A stretch of DNA of 64,000 nucleotides, taken from positions 3,566,501 to 3,630,500 of the forward strand of contig NZ_CP115174.1 in assembly GCF_027625475.1 (NCBI RefSeq), read 5' to 3'. This stretch comes from Sphingomonas abietis (GTDB lineage: Bacteria; Pseudomonadota; Alphaproteobacteria; Sphingomonadales; Sphingomonadaceae). Each line of letters starts with the position of its first letter. Position 1 is the stretch's first letter. The position numbers were made by a program, and so were the translations under genes. Positions 8,674 to 17,869 of this stretch are shown here, in pieces. Below the pieces are notes generated by a model. It saw only the letters and a list, made by a program, of their open reading frames with translations, ran no database searches and was not told the DNA's origin.

Positions 8674-9495
8674 TCAGCTCCGCAGGAACGCCAGCAGATC
8701 GGCGTTGTACCGATCCTTGTGCGTGAAGGTCAGCGCGTGCGGCGCGCCCTCGTAGACGAGGAATTGCGAGTGCGGGATCAGCTTGTGCGCGGCCGCGGCC
8801 GTCGGCGCGATCGGCACCACCTGATCAGCGTCGCCGTGGACGATCAGCGTCGGCATCGTGAAGGCCGCCATGTCGGGCCGGAAATCGCTCTCGGAGAAGG
8901 CACCGACGCAGTCATATGTGCCCTTGATGCCGCCCTGCAGCGCAATCTGAAGGGTTTGCTTGAACACGCCATCCGAGACGGCGCCGGGGTTCTTGTTGGT
9001 GCCGTAGAAGAGCGCGTTGAAGTCGTCGAGAAACTGCGGACGGTCGGCGAGCAGGCCAGCGCGGATGCCGTCGAAGATCTCCGGCGGGGCACCTTCGGGA
9101 TTGTCGTCTGCCTTGATGAAATAGGGGGTCACCGCCGACGTCAGACAGGCCTTGGCGACACGCGCGCCGTTGTACTTCGAGATGTAGCGCGCGACGTCTC
9201 CGCCGCCCATCGAGAAACCCACCAGCGTCACGTCCTCGACGTCGGCCGTCTCGAGGATCAGCGCGATGTCGTCCGCGAAGGTGTCATAGTCGTAGCCGTC
9301 CCAAGGCTGGCTCGACCGACCAAAACCGCGGCGGTCATGGCCAAGCACGCGGAAGCCGTTCATGCCGAAGAACATCATCTGCTGTTCCCACATGTCGGCG
9401 CTGAGCGGCCAGCCGTGGCTGAAAAAGATCGCCGGACCGGTGCCCCAGTCCTTGTAATAGATTTGCGCACCGTCCTTGGCAGTTACGTAGGGCAT
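8674..9495 (-). CDS. Alpha/beta hydrolase, non-heme chloroperoxidase/esterase type
   Basis: A 273-residue cytosolic hydrolase of the cofactor-free haloperoxidase group. The nucleophile elbow GFSMGGG puts the serine at residue 95, the acid lies in HGDADQVVP, and the histidine in GAPHALTFTHKDR near the C-terminus. HGWPLSADMW gives the oxyanion-hole region. GGAG stands 8 bases before the ATG. These enzymes act as esterases and, with peracid, as perhydrolases. The window holds two relatives, at 20665-21648 (exported) and 39942-40763 (nucleophile lost). Confidence 0.9.
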   Translation of the reverse strand: MPYVTAKDGAQIYYKDWGTGPAIFFSHGWPLSADMWEQQMMFFGMNGFRVLGHDRRGFGRSSQPWDGYDYDTFADDIALILETADVEDVTLVGFSMGGGDVARYISKYNGARVAKACLTSAVTPYFIKADDNPEGAPPEIFDGIRAGLLADRPQFLDDFNALFYGTNKNPGAVSDGVFKQTLQIALQGGIKGTYDCVGAFSESDFRPDMAAFTMPTLIVHGDADQVVPIAPTAAAAHKLIPHSQFLVYEGAPHALTFTHKDRYNADLLAFLRS

Positions 9496-9571
9496 TGTTA
9501 AGGTCTCCGCCGGTCGCGGACAGCGCGACCTTCCACCGATCTATTAGGGCCACGCTCCCCCGGGAGATTGT

Positions 9572-10240
9572 ATGGACGGCACTGAATTTGCGCGAACCGA
9601 ACCTCAAGACATGAGCATGACGTCAGCCTCTGAGCCGAGCGCGATGGTCGTCATCGTGGACGACGATCCACTGGTCCGCTCCTCGCTGGACAGCCTGTTC
9701 CGTTCGGTCGGGTACGCCACCCGCCTTTATGGGAGCGGCCGAGAAGCGCTCTCCGACGACTTCTCTGATACGGTGACCTGTGTTGTCACCGACGTTCGCA
9801 TGCCCGAGATTGGCGGCTTTGAGTTTCAGACAGCACTGAGTTCGCGCAGCGCCGAGATCCCGGTCATCTTCATGACGGGTCACGGCGATATCCCGATGAG
9901 TGTCCGGGCGATGAAGGCTGGCGCGGTCGACTTTTTGAGCAAGCCGTTCCGTGACCAGGACATGCTCGATGCTGTAGGTGCGGCAATGGAGCGTGCGCGC
10001 CAGCACCGTGAGACAAATCGGGGAAACGTCGAGGCGAAAACGCTCTACGAGACGCTGACGCCCCGAGAACGCGAAGTCATGGATGGCGTCGTGCGAGGCC
10101 TTCTCAACAAGCAGGTCGCCGGCGAACTTGGGATCGCGGAAATGACGGTAAAGCTGCATCGCCTGAGCCTGATGCGCAAGATGGGAGTGAAGACGGTTCC
10201 GGATCTGCTGCGCCTCTCCGATCTCATTAAGTCAGCGTAA
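9572..10240 (+). CDS. FixJ-type response regulator
   Basis: A 222-residue two-component regulator: receiver domain (about 25-140) with VDDDP, phosphoacceptor D74 in VVTDVRMPE, T in FMTGHGD and K in FLSKPF, then a LuxR helix-turn-helix (about 158-215, LTPREREVMDGVVRG, NKQVAGELGIAEMTVKLHR). GGGAG is 5 bases from the ATG at 9572; a later ATG at 9611 is possible. It heads a group with a lone receiver and a PAS kinase transcribed toward it, arranged like a FixLJ-type system. Confidence 0.92.
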   Translation: MDGTEFARTEPQDMSMTSASEPSAMVVIVDDDPLVRSSLDSLFRSVGYATRLYGSGREALSDDFSDTVTCVVTDVRMPEIGGFEFQTALSSRSAEIPVIFMTGHGDIPMSVRAMKAGAVDFLSKPFRDQDMLDAVGAAMERARQHRETNRGNVEAKTLYETLTPREREVMDGVVRGLLNKQVAGELGIAEMTVKLHRLSLMRKMGVKTVPDLLRLSDLIKSA

Positions 10241-10251
10241 CTACCGCTGAT

Positions 10252-10268
10252 CCTAAACCTTCGTTGGG
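10252..10268 (-). promoter_or_regulatory. Copy of the recurrent 17-base motif upstream of the lone receiver gene
   Basis: On the minus strand it reads CCCAACGAAGGTTTAGG, one base different from the copy at 47278-47294 before dps. It lies about 70 bases before the receiver gene start, in the gap after the FixJ-type gene. Confidence 0.55.
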
Positions 10269-10337
10269 GGTCGCCAACTTTGGCGCAATCAACTACCCCT
10301 TGTCACATGTCTATCATCTTTCCGGAGGAGCCGCCCT

Positions 10338-10721
10338 TTGGGCAACCGCCTTATCGCCGTTGTTGACGACGATCCGCTAGTCCGCTCGGCTACGACTAGC
10401 CTGCTCCGGTCCTTTGGGTACGATTGCTGCGCCTTCAGTTCGGCCGAAGAATTCCTGCAGGACGAAGAGTGCGATTATGCGTGTGTCGTGAGCGACATCC
10501 AGATGTCCGGCATGTCCGGCGTCGAGTTGGCGCATCTCCTCCATAAGCAGGCACCCCCGCCGCCGGTGATCTTGATCACCGCCTATCCCGAAGCCCGAGC
10601 CGCGCACGCCAAGAGTTCGGGTGTGGTGCTGGACCTGCTTGAGAAGCCGCTAGACGGCGACGCTCTCCTGGGCGCCGTCCGAGCGGCGATCGGCGATCCC
10701 GACGTCGAGGTCGACGCTTAG
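10338..10721 (+). CDS. Single-domain response regulator receiver
   Basis: A 127-residue receiver domain with no output domain: acidic cluster VDDDP, phosphoacceptor D53 in VVSDIQMSG, T in LITAYPE, and K in LLEKPLDG. It starts at TTG (10338), which is supported by GGAGGAG 7 bases upstream and by the position of the first beta strand. Proteins of this type relay phosphate or act as phosphate sinks. Its last 72 bases overlap, on the opposite strand, the C-terminal tail of the PAS kinase. A copy of the recurrent 17-base motif precedes it. Confidence 0.88.
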   Translation: MGNRLIAVVDDDPLVRSATTSLLRSFGYDCCAFSSAEEFLQDEECDYACVVSDIQMSGMSGVELAHLLHKQAPPPPVILITAYPEARAAHAKSSGVVLDLLEKPLDGDALLGAVRAAIGDPDVEVDA

Positions 10722-12293
10722 CGGCAGCATCACCTCGACCACGGCGCCGCCCTCTTCGGAATTGCGACGGGTGATCGCCCCCTCGTGGCGATCAACCGCC
10801 ATCTTTGCGATCGAGAGGCCAAGCCCCATTCCGTTGCGCTTGGTCGTGTAGAAGCTTCCGAAGACGTTACCGCTCTCCGAAACGTCCCAGCCCGGGCCGG
10901 AGTCCGTCACGGCGATATACGCCTGATCGCCTTTGCGATCGAGGGTCAGCGTCACGATCCTGCGCTCCGGAGGCGTGTTGACCATCGCCTGGATCGCATT
11001 GGTGATGAGGTTGATGAGGACCTGCTTCAGGAGGATGCGATCGCCTCTCACGGTCAGCGTGTCGTCGGTCTCGGGAAGGATGATCAGGCGGGCACCATGC
11101 TCGGCCGCCTCACGCCGCATCAGCGCCACCGTCGTCGCAATTAGCCCATCGAGCTCGATATCGCACAGTTCGATGCGCGCCTGGCCGACCAGCGCTCGCA
11201 CGCGCTGCATGACGGTGCGCGCGTGCTGAACTCCCATCGTCAGACCGGCCAATGCCTCCTTCGCCTCCATGAGGTTTGGCGGGTTTCGGCTCAGCCATCG
11301 GTTTGCCGCATCCGCATAGCTTTGGATCGCCGACATCGGCTGATTGAGTTCGTGGGCGATCGAGGCGGACATCGCAGCGACGGCACTCGTTCGCTGCGAC
11401 TCCGCAAGCTCCTCCCTCGTCCGCAAGATCTGGGTTTCGAGCGCGCGCCGGTGTGAGACGTCGAGGATCGAGCCGGGCACGCGATCGAGCGAAGCATCCG
11501 GCCCAAGTCCGAATGCAACGATGATCTGACGCGCCTCTCCGTTCAGCGGCATGACGATAGCCTCTGTCTGAAAAAGCGCGCGCCGCTCGTCGATCGCTAC
11601 AATGCATTCCGCGAAACTGTCGTCGGTTTCGGGCAGGAAGCCGCTCAGATGGCTGAAGAAGTCGTCCTTGTTGGTCACGCCCATCATGGTCAGCGCGGTG
11701 GCGTTCACGTCCGTGATCCGCACCGACCGTCGCATCTCGATCACGAACTCCGGGTGTTCGGCGACATAGCGGCGAATATCCGTTACGCCGCCATCGCGCA
11801 GACGCTGGAGTGCCGCGACAATAGGCGTGAAGTCATGCTCCCAGATCGCGATCGCCAAGGTGTCGAAAACGATCCGATATCGGCGGTCGCTTCGCTCGAC
11901 CGACGACTTGGCTGAGTGATTGCGGAGCAAAAGGATTGTCGCGACCAAAAGCACGGTGAGGCCGATGCCGAGATGCGCGAGCGCAAGCGGCGGCGCGCCA
12001 TAGCTCCTGAAGATCGAATACCCCAGCACGGCCAGCGCAGCGCAGACCGCAGACCAGACCAGGATGGACGTTCGCCGGTGCGGCCCACCGGCACTCGTAC
12101 CGATTAGAAGGACCAGGACATACAGGCTTGCGACTGCAAGATCATCGCGTGTGAACGCGTCCAGACTGAAGATCGCAGCAGCCAGCCCAGCAGCGAAAAT
12201 CCAGACGCCCGGCAGCCGTCCGGCGGCTGAGGGAGACGGGGCTTCTCCGCGCATGCGCCCGGATGGGCCTCGAAGGATCGCCTGCGAAAACAT
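10650..12293 (-). CDS. Membrane-anchored PAS sensor histidine kinase (FixL-like)
   Basis: A 547-residue sensor kinase. About four membrane segments occupy residues 31-123, a PAS-like region follows (about 135-285), then HisKA with the phosphorylated histidine H314 in SIAHELNQP, and a HATPase domain with the N box (INLITNAIQAM), G1 (DSGPGW) and G2 (GMGLGLS). Conventional for orthodox kinases that pair with FixJ-type regulators, so the neighbouring 9572-10240 regulator is the natural partner. A 20-residue tail after the ATPase core is encoded antisense to the end of the receiver gene. An inverted repeat lies 55 bases before the start. Confidence 0.92.
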   Translation of the reverse strand: MFSQAILRGPSGRMRGEAPSPSAAGRLPGVWIFAAGLAAAIFSLDAFTRDDLAVASLYVLVLLIGTSAGGPHRRTSILVWSAVCAALAVLGYSIFRSYGAPPLALAHLGIGLTVLLVATILLLRNHSAKSSVERSDRRYRIVFDTLAIAIWEHDFTPIVAALQRLRDGGVTDIRRYVAEHPEFVIEMRRSVRITDVNATALTMMGVTNKDDFFSHLSGFLPETDDSFAECIVAIDERRALFQTEAIVMPLNGEARQIIVAFGLGPDASLDRVPGSILDVSHRRALETQILRTREELAESQRTSAVAAMSASIAHELNQPMSAIQSYADAANRWLSRNPPNLMEAKEALAGLTMGVQHARTVMQRVRALVGQARIELCDIELDGLIATTVALMRREAAEHGARLIILPETDDTLTVRGDRILLKQVLINLITNAIQAMVNTPPERRIVTLTLDRKGDQAYIAVTDSGPGWDVSESGNVFGSFYTTKRNGMGLGLSIAKMAVDRHEGAITRRNSEEGGAVVEVMLPLSVDLDVGIADRRSDGAQESVAV

Positions 12294-12347
12294 GAGTCCA
12301 TTTTAGAGCTTTCTGGCACGCGAGCAGCCCCCCATAGCGTCGTCGCA

Positions 12348-12369
12348 CACCACCCGATCGGGGGTGTTG
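12348..12369. promoter_or_regulatory. Inverted repeat upstream of the PAS kinase
   Basis: CACCACCC and GGGTGTTG, 7 of 8 bases complementary, separated by 6 bases, about 55 bases before the kinase start. A possible operator; no matching copy was seen elsewhere in the window. Confidence 0.35.
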
Positions 12370-12436
12370 CAAATGCCACAATACTGAATTCTCTTGAGTT
12401 TCAGCCGCGCCCGAAAAACTCGACTTTAACTCCGGC

Positions 12437-13012
12437 TTAGGCGTCAGCTTCGTTCGGAACAGGGATGCCGAATCCATTGAGGGTCATCGATACGAAGCAA
12501 TAATGGCCCACCAGGTAGATCAGTTCGTTGGTGCCCGCCTGCCCGAACCGGGAGATCGCGAGCGCGTAGAGCGGGTCAGGTAATACCCCTCCGCGCAGGA
12601 GCGCCTTGGCGACATCATGGGCAACTGCCTCGTCGTCATCGAGATCGTCGGGCCGTTCACCGGCTGCCAGTGCGGCGAGACGCCGCTCCGACATGCCGTG
12701 CATGCTCGCAGCGACGGCGCCGTGGGCATAGGTCTCGTAGGCCGCGGCGAAATGGGCACCGGTCACGAGGATCGCGATCTGCCGTGGCCCGTCCGGTATC
12801 CGCCGAGCCTTTGTCATCGCCTGGGTAACGGTCCAGAAGGCTTGCCCAAGCTCCGGATCGTGCAGCCACGCATTCCACGGGCCAAGCATCGCTCCATCGG
12901 CCCGCGCCGTGACAAATGCGTTGTACTTGGCGGCCACACCCGCCCTCATCGCTTCGAACAGTGGGACTTGGTCGGCACTGAGATCGGCCGGGGTAATGGG
13001 AGGAAGGCGCAT
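12437..13012 (-). CDS. Carboxymuconolactone decarboxylase-family (AhpD-fold) protein
   Basis: An all-helical protein of 191 residues of the CMD/AhpD superfamily. The core helix pair around AHFAAAYETYAHGAVA carries glutamate and histidine as in carboxymuconolactone decarboxylase-like proteins, but the CXXC pair needed for peroxidase reductase activity in AhpD is absent. AAAGGA lies 8 bases before the ATG. The late segment ELIYLVGHYCFVSMTLNGF matches the usual C-terminal helix. It is probably a decarboxylase-like or stress protein; the substrate is not predictable. Confidence 0.82.
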   Translation of the reverse strand: MRLPPITPADLSADQVPLFEAMRAGVAAKYNAFVTARADGAMLGPWNAWLHDPELGQAFWTVTQAMTKARRIPDGPRQIAILVTGAHFAAAYETYAHGAVAASMHGMSERRLAALAAGERPDDLDDDEAVAHDVAKALLRGGVLPDPLYALAISRFGQAGTNELIYLVGHYCFVSMTLNGFGIPVPNEADA

Positions 13013-13109
13013 CGGGAAGTCCTTTCTCGCAGACGATAGGCTCCGCGGCAGCAGACCGAAATCGCATGTCTGCCGATTGCATCGCCCCCGTCCAACTCAT
13101 GGCCAGAAC

Positions 13110-16100
13110 TTACAAATCTCCTTCGATTCTCCGCTGCCAAGGCCACCAGGACCATGACCGATAGGCAATCCTTGCCGGCACCCGAACATGGACCAAGGTT
13201 CCTTTTTCCCGGCTGCTTTCGATCTTGAAGGTAGCCCCGAGGGCCTCTGCGCGCTCGCGCATACCTTGCAGCCCGAAATGCCCACCGCGACCTCCATTGG
13301 TGAGGATTGCGTGATCAATGCCGTCGCCATCGTCGCGGACAATGACATCGAGGGCACGGCGACCATGTCCGATTTCGACGCTCACCTGCCGCGCTCTGGC
13401 GTGTTGTCGCGCGTTGGACAGCGCTTCGCTGACAATAGCGACCAATTCGTCGATCACGGGACCGCAGATCGGACGCGGGGAGCCCGCAACGCGTACCACC
13501 ACCTCCTCAAATCCCAGCGCTTCGATGTGCTTCTCAAGCTCTCCTGGCGCTGATGCTCGCAAGTCGCGCACGCGCTCGCGGCTCTGGACGATGACATCGT
13601 CTCCGCGCTCAAGCGTCTTCTCGATCATGCCGCGCGCGCGTGAGTCGGCGGGGATCACCTCCGCGACCGCCTGGAAGCGCATCATCAAGCCCTGAAGCCC
13701 TTGGAGAAGCGTGTCGTGCAACTCACGGGCAATCCGTTCCCGCTCCTCGACGCGCGCCTCGACGCGCGCACGGATCCCCCTCGCTATGCTCCGGGTCCGC
13801 CACCTGACCAGTGCTACGAGGGAGAGGATGATCAAGAGTGCGAGAAGCGCCGCGAACCACCAGGTCTGATAAAAATGCGGGGAGATCGAGAACTCGACCG
13901 AGGCGCCATCCTTGTTCCAGACACCGTCGCCATTCGAGGCAATCACCTGAAACCGGTAGTGACCTGGAGACAAGTTGGCATAGTCGGCCTGCCGCCTACC
14001 GTTTGCATCGACCCAATCCTTATCGAAACCGATCAGTCGGTAGCGGAACCTGTTCGCTGCGGGATCGGTAAAGCTCAGCGCGGTAAATTCGATCGCAATT
14101 CGCAATGTGCCGGCCGGCAGGTTGGGCGATGGCCCGCCCAGTGGCACAGCGCGATCGTCGGCAAGGAGCGACCGAACTGCGACCGGCGGTGCAAGCACGT
14201 TCCGGTCGAGCCGCGTTGGGTCGACCCAGGCAAGCCCGCGGTTTGTCGCGAACCACACGCGTCCCGAAGCATCTTCGGCGACATCCGACATGTTGTAAGC
14301 ATCTGAACGCGCCTGCAGACCAAGATCGCGGCCGAAGATGAAAGCGGGTAGTTTTCGCGCCGGGTTGTCGAACGCCGCATTGAGATCAGCAGTGCTAATT
14401 TTTGCGATCCCCTGCGCGGTAATGATCCAGGTGCTCTTGTCGGGGCGAGGCAGGATGCCGCCAACGTTGACGAGGAACGGATGACGGCTGTCGTCGATGG
14501 TTTGAAACCGATGACCATCATATCTGGCGATGCCGTGTTCACCTCCGATGAGAAGTCCTCCCGGAATCGCGGTCACCGTCTTGATGAAACCGACAGGAAT
14601 GTTCCGCCCTTGCCATAGCGTTGACAACCGGCCGCCACGGAAGCGACGCAGGCCTTCCAGCGCGCGGTAGAAAATCAGATCTCCGGGGCCAAGGGATCGG
14701 ATCATCATCGGATGGGCACCGCCGGTAATAGGGCCAGAAGCCGGTGCTACTTTGCCGCCGCTGAGCACATAGAGATCGCGGGCCCCGACTACCCAGTCGC
14801 CATTCCCCATAGACGCGCAAGCAGGAGCGATACTCTTCGACGTTGGGTCGAAGATGGTGCGGGAAACGCTGCCATCCAATCCTACAACGTAAAGTCCGAA
14901 CGTCGTCGACATCAGGACGCGGCCACGCTCGTCGCCGCAGATTGTACCGGTAATACCGTCGAACGAGAACACCTGTCTCGCATGAGTCGAGGCCCCGGAA
15001 ATTCGATAGAGTCCGGTGACCGTTCCGACAGACAGCGCCTTTGAGGCCGGGTCGCGGACGAAGCCGGTCATCAGAGGCGGAACCGTCGCGTCAATGTGGA
15101 CCGCCACCGCAGATAAGCGGTCCAGTCCACCAGCGCTTCCCACCCAGATATTTCCTTCGCGATCCTCGAAGATGGAACTCGCGATCGGGCCGAGGATTCC
15201 AGGAAAAACCTCGACACCGGCTTCGGAAATATTCGCCTCAGCCGACCGTTTGAGAGCCGACGCGGTGACCCTGACCAGGCCCTTCTCGCTCGCAGTGATC
15301 CATAAAGATCCGTCCCGATCGAGAAGCACCTTGCGACCGATCACGGTTCCGCGAGCTGAAGGAATCATGATCTTGTGACCACTTCCATCGAGCCGGCGAA
15401 GGCCATCATCGTCGAGAATCCAAGCATTACCGTCGGAATCGCGCGAGAGAGCCGACTGCTGGCCGGCTTGCGCCGGCAGCTTGGAATAGGTTTTCGTTCG
15501 CGGGTCGATACTCAGGACCGTGTGGAAGAGTGACAACACAATCCTGCCGTTCGGTTCGGTCAGGATGTCGTGCGGCGCTTGCTGTGGCGCCGCCGTCTCA
15601 AGGTTGAGCCAATGCGAGCGTCCGTCCTTGAAGTACCGAAGCCGCTTTGTGGTCGCGCCCGGCGTCATCGCCCAAATCGCGCCGTCCGTCCCTTCCGCGA
15701 ACAGTTGGGCCGTCCCGCGCGGCGTCCCATCGTTCACACTGTGGAGCTTTCCGTTTCGATAGACGGCAAACCCTCCATAGTCGTAGCCGACCCAGAGATC
15801 GCCATTTCGGGCGGCAAGAAGCGCGGTTACCTGGAGTGAGCGCGCCGGATCTCGGTCGACAGGCTGGATCAGCTCGAACATGATTCCATCGAACCGATAG
15901 AGGCCGGTCGCTGTACCGAGCCAGATGAAGCCGTCGGCGGTCTGGGCGATAGCGAGGATATTCGCGGGAGCGCCATCGGCGATCGACCACTTGGCGTGAC
16001 GCAATTCGGAGATGGGCTGTGCTGGATCGAGCGCCCGCGCGGGTCCTCCGCAGCAGATGAGCAAGCTGACCGCGAACAGGGCAGCCACGCCATAACGCCA

Positions 16101-16172
16101 TCCAAAGGTCCTGAACGGAAATGGTCGAGACTGGTCCACAGGGCATCCTATCGCAGCTTCGCGAGAGGTCAC
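13110..16172 (-). CDS. Beta-propeller sensor histidine kinase (ligand-binding propeller, Y_Y_Y, HisKA_3)
   Basis: A 1020-residue hybrid-like sensor without its own receiver. An N-terminal signal or anchor (about 28-46) leads to a long periplasmic region of repeated propeller blades (WLGTATGLYRFDG, WVGYDYGGFAVYRNG, WVGSAGGLDRLS and more), then a Y_Y_Y domain (FRYRLIGFDKDW), a membrane segment (about 765-790), HisKA_3 with RIARELHDTLLQGLQG and a HATPase with DDGDGID and GLQGMRERA. Architecture matches sensors that detect oligosaccharides or other envelope ligands in other bacteria. It most likely phosphorylates a NarL-class regulator; the one at 6718-7347 is nearest. The start is uncertain by a few residues. 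Confidence 0.9.
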   Translation of the reverse strand: MTSREAAIGCPVDQSRPFPFRTFGWRYGVAALFAVSLLICCGGPARALDPAQPISELRHAKWSIADGAPANILAIAQTADGFIWLGTATGLYRFDGIMFELIQPVDRDPARSLQVTALLAARNGDLWVGYDYGGFAVYRNGKLHSVNDGTPRGTAQLFAEGTDGAIWAMTPGATTKRLRYFKDGRSHWLNLETAAPQQAPHDILTEPNGRIVLSLFHTVLSIDPRTKTYSKLPAQAGQQSALSRDSDGNAWILDDDGLRRLDGSGHKIMIPSARGTVIGRKVLLDRDGSLWITASEKGLVRVTASALKRSAEANISEAGVEVFPGILGPIASSIFEDREGNIWVGSAGGLDRLSAVAVHIDATVPPLMTGFVRDPASKALSVGTVTGLYRISGASTHARQVFSFDGITGTICGDERGRVLMSTTFGLYVVGLDGSVSRTIFDPTSKSIAPACASMGNGDWVVGARDLYVLSGGKVAPASGPITGGAHPMMIRSLGPGDLIFYRALEGLRRFRGGRLSTLWQGRNIPVGFIKTVTAIPGGLLIGGEHGIARYDGHRFQTIDDSRHPFLVNVGGILPRPDKSTWIITAQGIAKISTADLNAAFDNPARKLPAFIFGRDLGLQARSDAYNMSDVAEDASGRVWFATNRGLAWVDPTRLDRNVLAPPVAVRSLLADDRAVPLGGPSPNLPAGTLRIAIEFTALSFTDPAANRFRYRLIGFDKDWVDANGRRQADYANLSPGHYRFQVIASNGDGVWNKDGASVEFSISPHFYQTWWFAALLALLIILSLVALVRWRTRSIARGIRARVEARVEERERIARELHDTLLQGLQGLMMRFQAVAEVIPADSRARGMIEKTLERGDDVIVQSRERVRDLRASAPGELEKHIEALGFEEVVVRVAGSPRPICGPVIDELVAIVSEALSNARQHARARQVSVEIGHGRRALDVIVRDDGDGIDHAILTNGGRGGHFGLQGMRERAEALGATFKIESSREKGTLVHVRVPARIAYRSWSWWPWQRRIEGDL

Positions 16173-16217
16173 GGGGTTTTGGTCGGCGAAAGCGGCTCGC
16201 GTTGGCTTTTACTCACA

Positions 16218-17864
16218 CTAACCGATCCGCTCGAGATACCCGTGGATCGCCTGGATTACGACGGAGCCCTCCCCAACCCCGGATGCGACCCGTTTGACCG
16301 ACCCTGCTCGGACGTCGCCCACCGCGTAGATGCCCGCCGTCGCCGTCTCGTACGGCGATCCCAGCGGCTGTCCCTCTGCGTCACGCCCAGTGAGGACGAA
16401 GCCATTGTCGTCGAGCGCCAAGCAGTCGCGGAGCCAGTCCGTGTTGGGCTCGGCCCCGATCATCACGAAGAGCGCTCCGCACGGAATGCGGGTCGTCTCG
16501 CCGGTGCGGATATTGCGCCACTCAACCTCTTGCAGACCGGCGTCGCCCGCAACTGCCGAAACCTCGCTGTAGGTATGAAGCGTGATCCGGGGCGAGAGAT
16601 CGATCCGCTGAACCAGATAGTCGGACATGGTCGCGGCGAGCCCGTCCTTGCGAACAAGGATGTGGACGTGCCCGACATGCCGCGACAGGAAGACTGCCGC
16701 CTGTCCCGCGGAATTTCCGCCACCAACGACGACCACATTGCGGCCTTCGCACAGCTTCGCCTCCATCGCAGTCGCGGCATATTGGATGCCGGCGCCCTCA
16801 TAAGTCTCGTAACCAGGGACATCGAGCCGCCGGTACCGCGCACCGGTGGCGACAACGACGGAGGACGACCGCACCTTCTGACCGTCCTCAAGTTCGAGCA
16901 CGAACGGGTGCTTCGAACAGTCGAGCGAACTCACCATCCGCGATACCGCGATCCTGGCGCCGAACTTCTGCGCCTGGACCTGCGCACGTCCGGCTAGCGC
17001 CTGGCCGGAAATCCCCGTCGGGAAGCCGAGATAATTCTCGATGCGGCTGCTCGTCCCGGCCTGTCCACCCGGCGCCAGCGCCTCGATCACGACAGTCTTC
17101 AGACCCTCGGATGCCGCATAGGTGGCGGCCGCGAGCCCGGCCGGTCCAGCTCCGACGACCGCCACATCCCAGACATCGTCATCGGCAAAGCGGTCCGTGA
17201 GCCCCAGGCGATCGGCGAACTCCACGGTCGATGGATTGCGCAGAATGCTCCGGTCGGGCGTGATGACGGCCGGCAGATCCGCCAGCTCAAGCCCCAGCTC
17301 CTGTAGGAGGTCAATCGCGAGCGGGTCGGCGACCGTGTCGATGAGCTTCAGCGGGTACCCGTTGCGCGTCGCGAAGCGCTCGAGACGCAATGTGTCAGCG
17401 TTCGCCGCCGGGCCGATCAGCGTGATGCCGGCTTCGCCGTGATGGAGGAAGCCCATGCGGCGCAGGATGAAGGCGCGCATGATGATCTCGGCGATATCGG
17501 GCTCGCCCGAAAGCAGCCGCCGGAAGCTCTTCGCGGGCACGCGGATCACCCGTGCGGCGGTCAGCGCGCGGGCAGAAACGAGCAGCGCCCGCGCACTTAC
17601 ATGGTCGAGTTCGCCGCTGAACTGGCCATGTCGGTGGACGGTCAGAAGCCGCTCTTCGTCCTCGGCATTTCCGGCAAAGAAGATACCGACCTCACCTGTG
17701 ATGATCAGGAAGAAATCCGCGTCGCGTTCGCCGCGCGCGAACAGGGTCGTGCCGGCGGCGAGCTTCTCTTCCGTGCCATAATGTGCGGTGCGCTCGATCA
17801 TATCGGCCGAGAAGACCGGATAGATCTGCGCAGCCCGCGCATAGGGATCGTCACCCTCGACCAT
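16218..17864 (-). CDS. cNMP-binding domain fused to thioredoxin-reductase-like FAD oxidoreductase
   Basis: A 548-residue cytosolic fusion. Residues 1-140 are a cyclic-nucleotide-binding-type domain, 145-215 a short thioredoxin- or GST-like linker, and 230-545 a pyridine-nucleotide-disulfide-oxidoreductase fold with FAD motif GAGPAG (238-243), GGQAGTSSRIENYLG, an NADPH-binding motif GGGNSAGQAA (381-390) and the FAD tail IYAVGDVRAGSVKR. At the place of the thioredoxin reductase CXXC the sequence reads QYAA, so classic dithiol chemistry is not possible. The start at 17864 lies 5 bases after the dehalogenase-like gene's stop and begins at the cNMP domain; a longer frame to 18074 only overlaps the neighbour. 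Confidence 0.88.
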   Translation of the reverse strand: MVEGDDPYARAAQIYPVFSADMIERTAHYGTEEKLAAGTTLFARGERDADFFLIITGEVGIFFAGNAEDEERLLTVHRHGQFSGELDHVSARALLVSARALTAARVIRVPAKSFRRLLSGEPDIAEIIMRAFILRRMGFLHHGEAGITLIGPAANADTLRLERFATRNGYPLKLIDTVADPLAIDLLQELGLELADLPAVITPDRSILRNPSTVEFADRLGLTDRFADDDVWDVAVVGAGPAGLAAATYAASEGLKTVVIEALAPGGQAGTSSRIENYLGFPTGISGQALAGRAQVQAQKFGARIAVSRMVSSLDCSKHPFVLELEDGQKVRSSSVVVATGARYRRLDVPGYETYEGAGIQYAATAMEAKLCEGRNVVVVGGGNSAGQAAVFLSRHVGHVHILVRKDGLAATMSDYLVQRIDLSPRITLHTYSEVSAVAGDAGLQEVEWRNIRTGETTRIPCGALFVMIGAEPNTDWLRDCLALDDNGFVLTGRDAEGQPLGSPYETATAGIYAVGDVRAGSVKRVASGVGEGSVVIQAIHGYLERIG

Positions 17865-17869
17865 CGCGA

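Noticed and set aside
8593..9501. A 302-residue plus-strand frame opposite the alpha/beta hydrolase
   Set aside because: Antisense shadow of a clear hydrolase; it also runs through the terminator hairpin.
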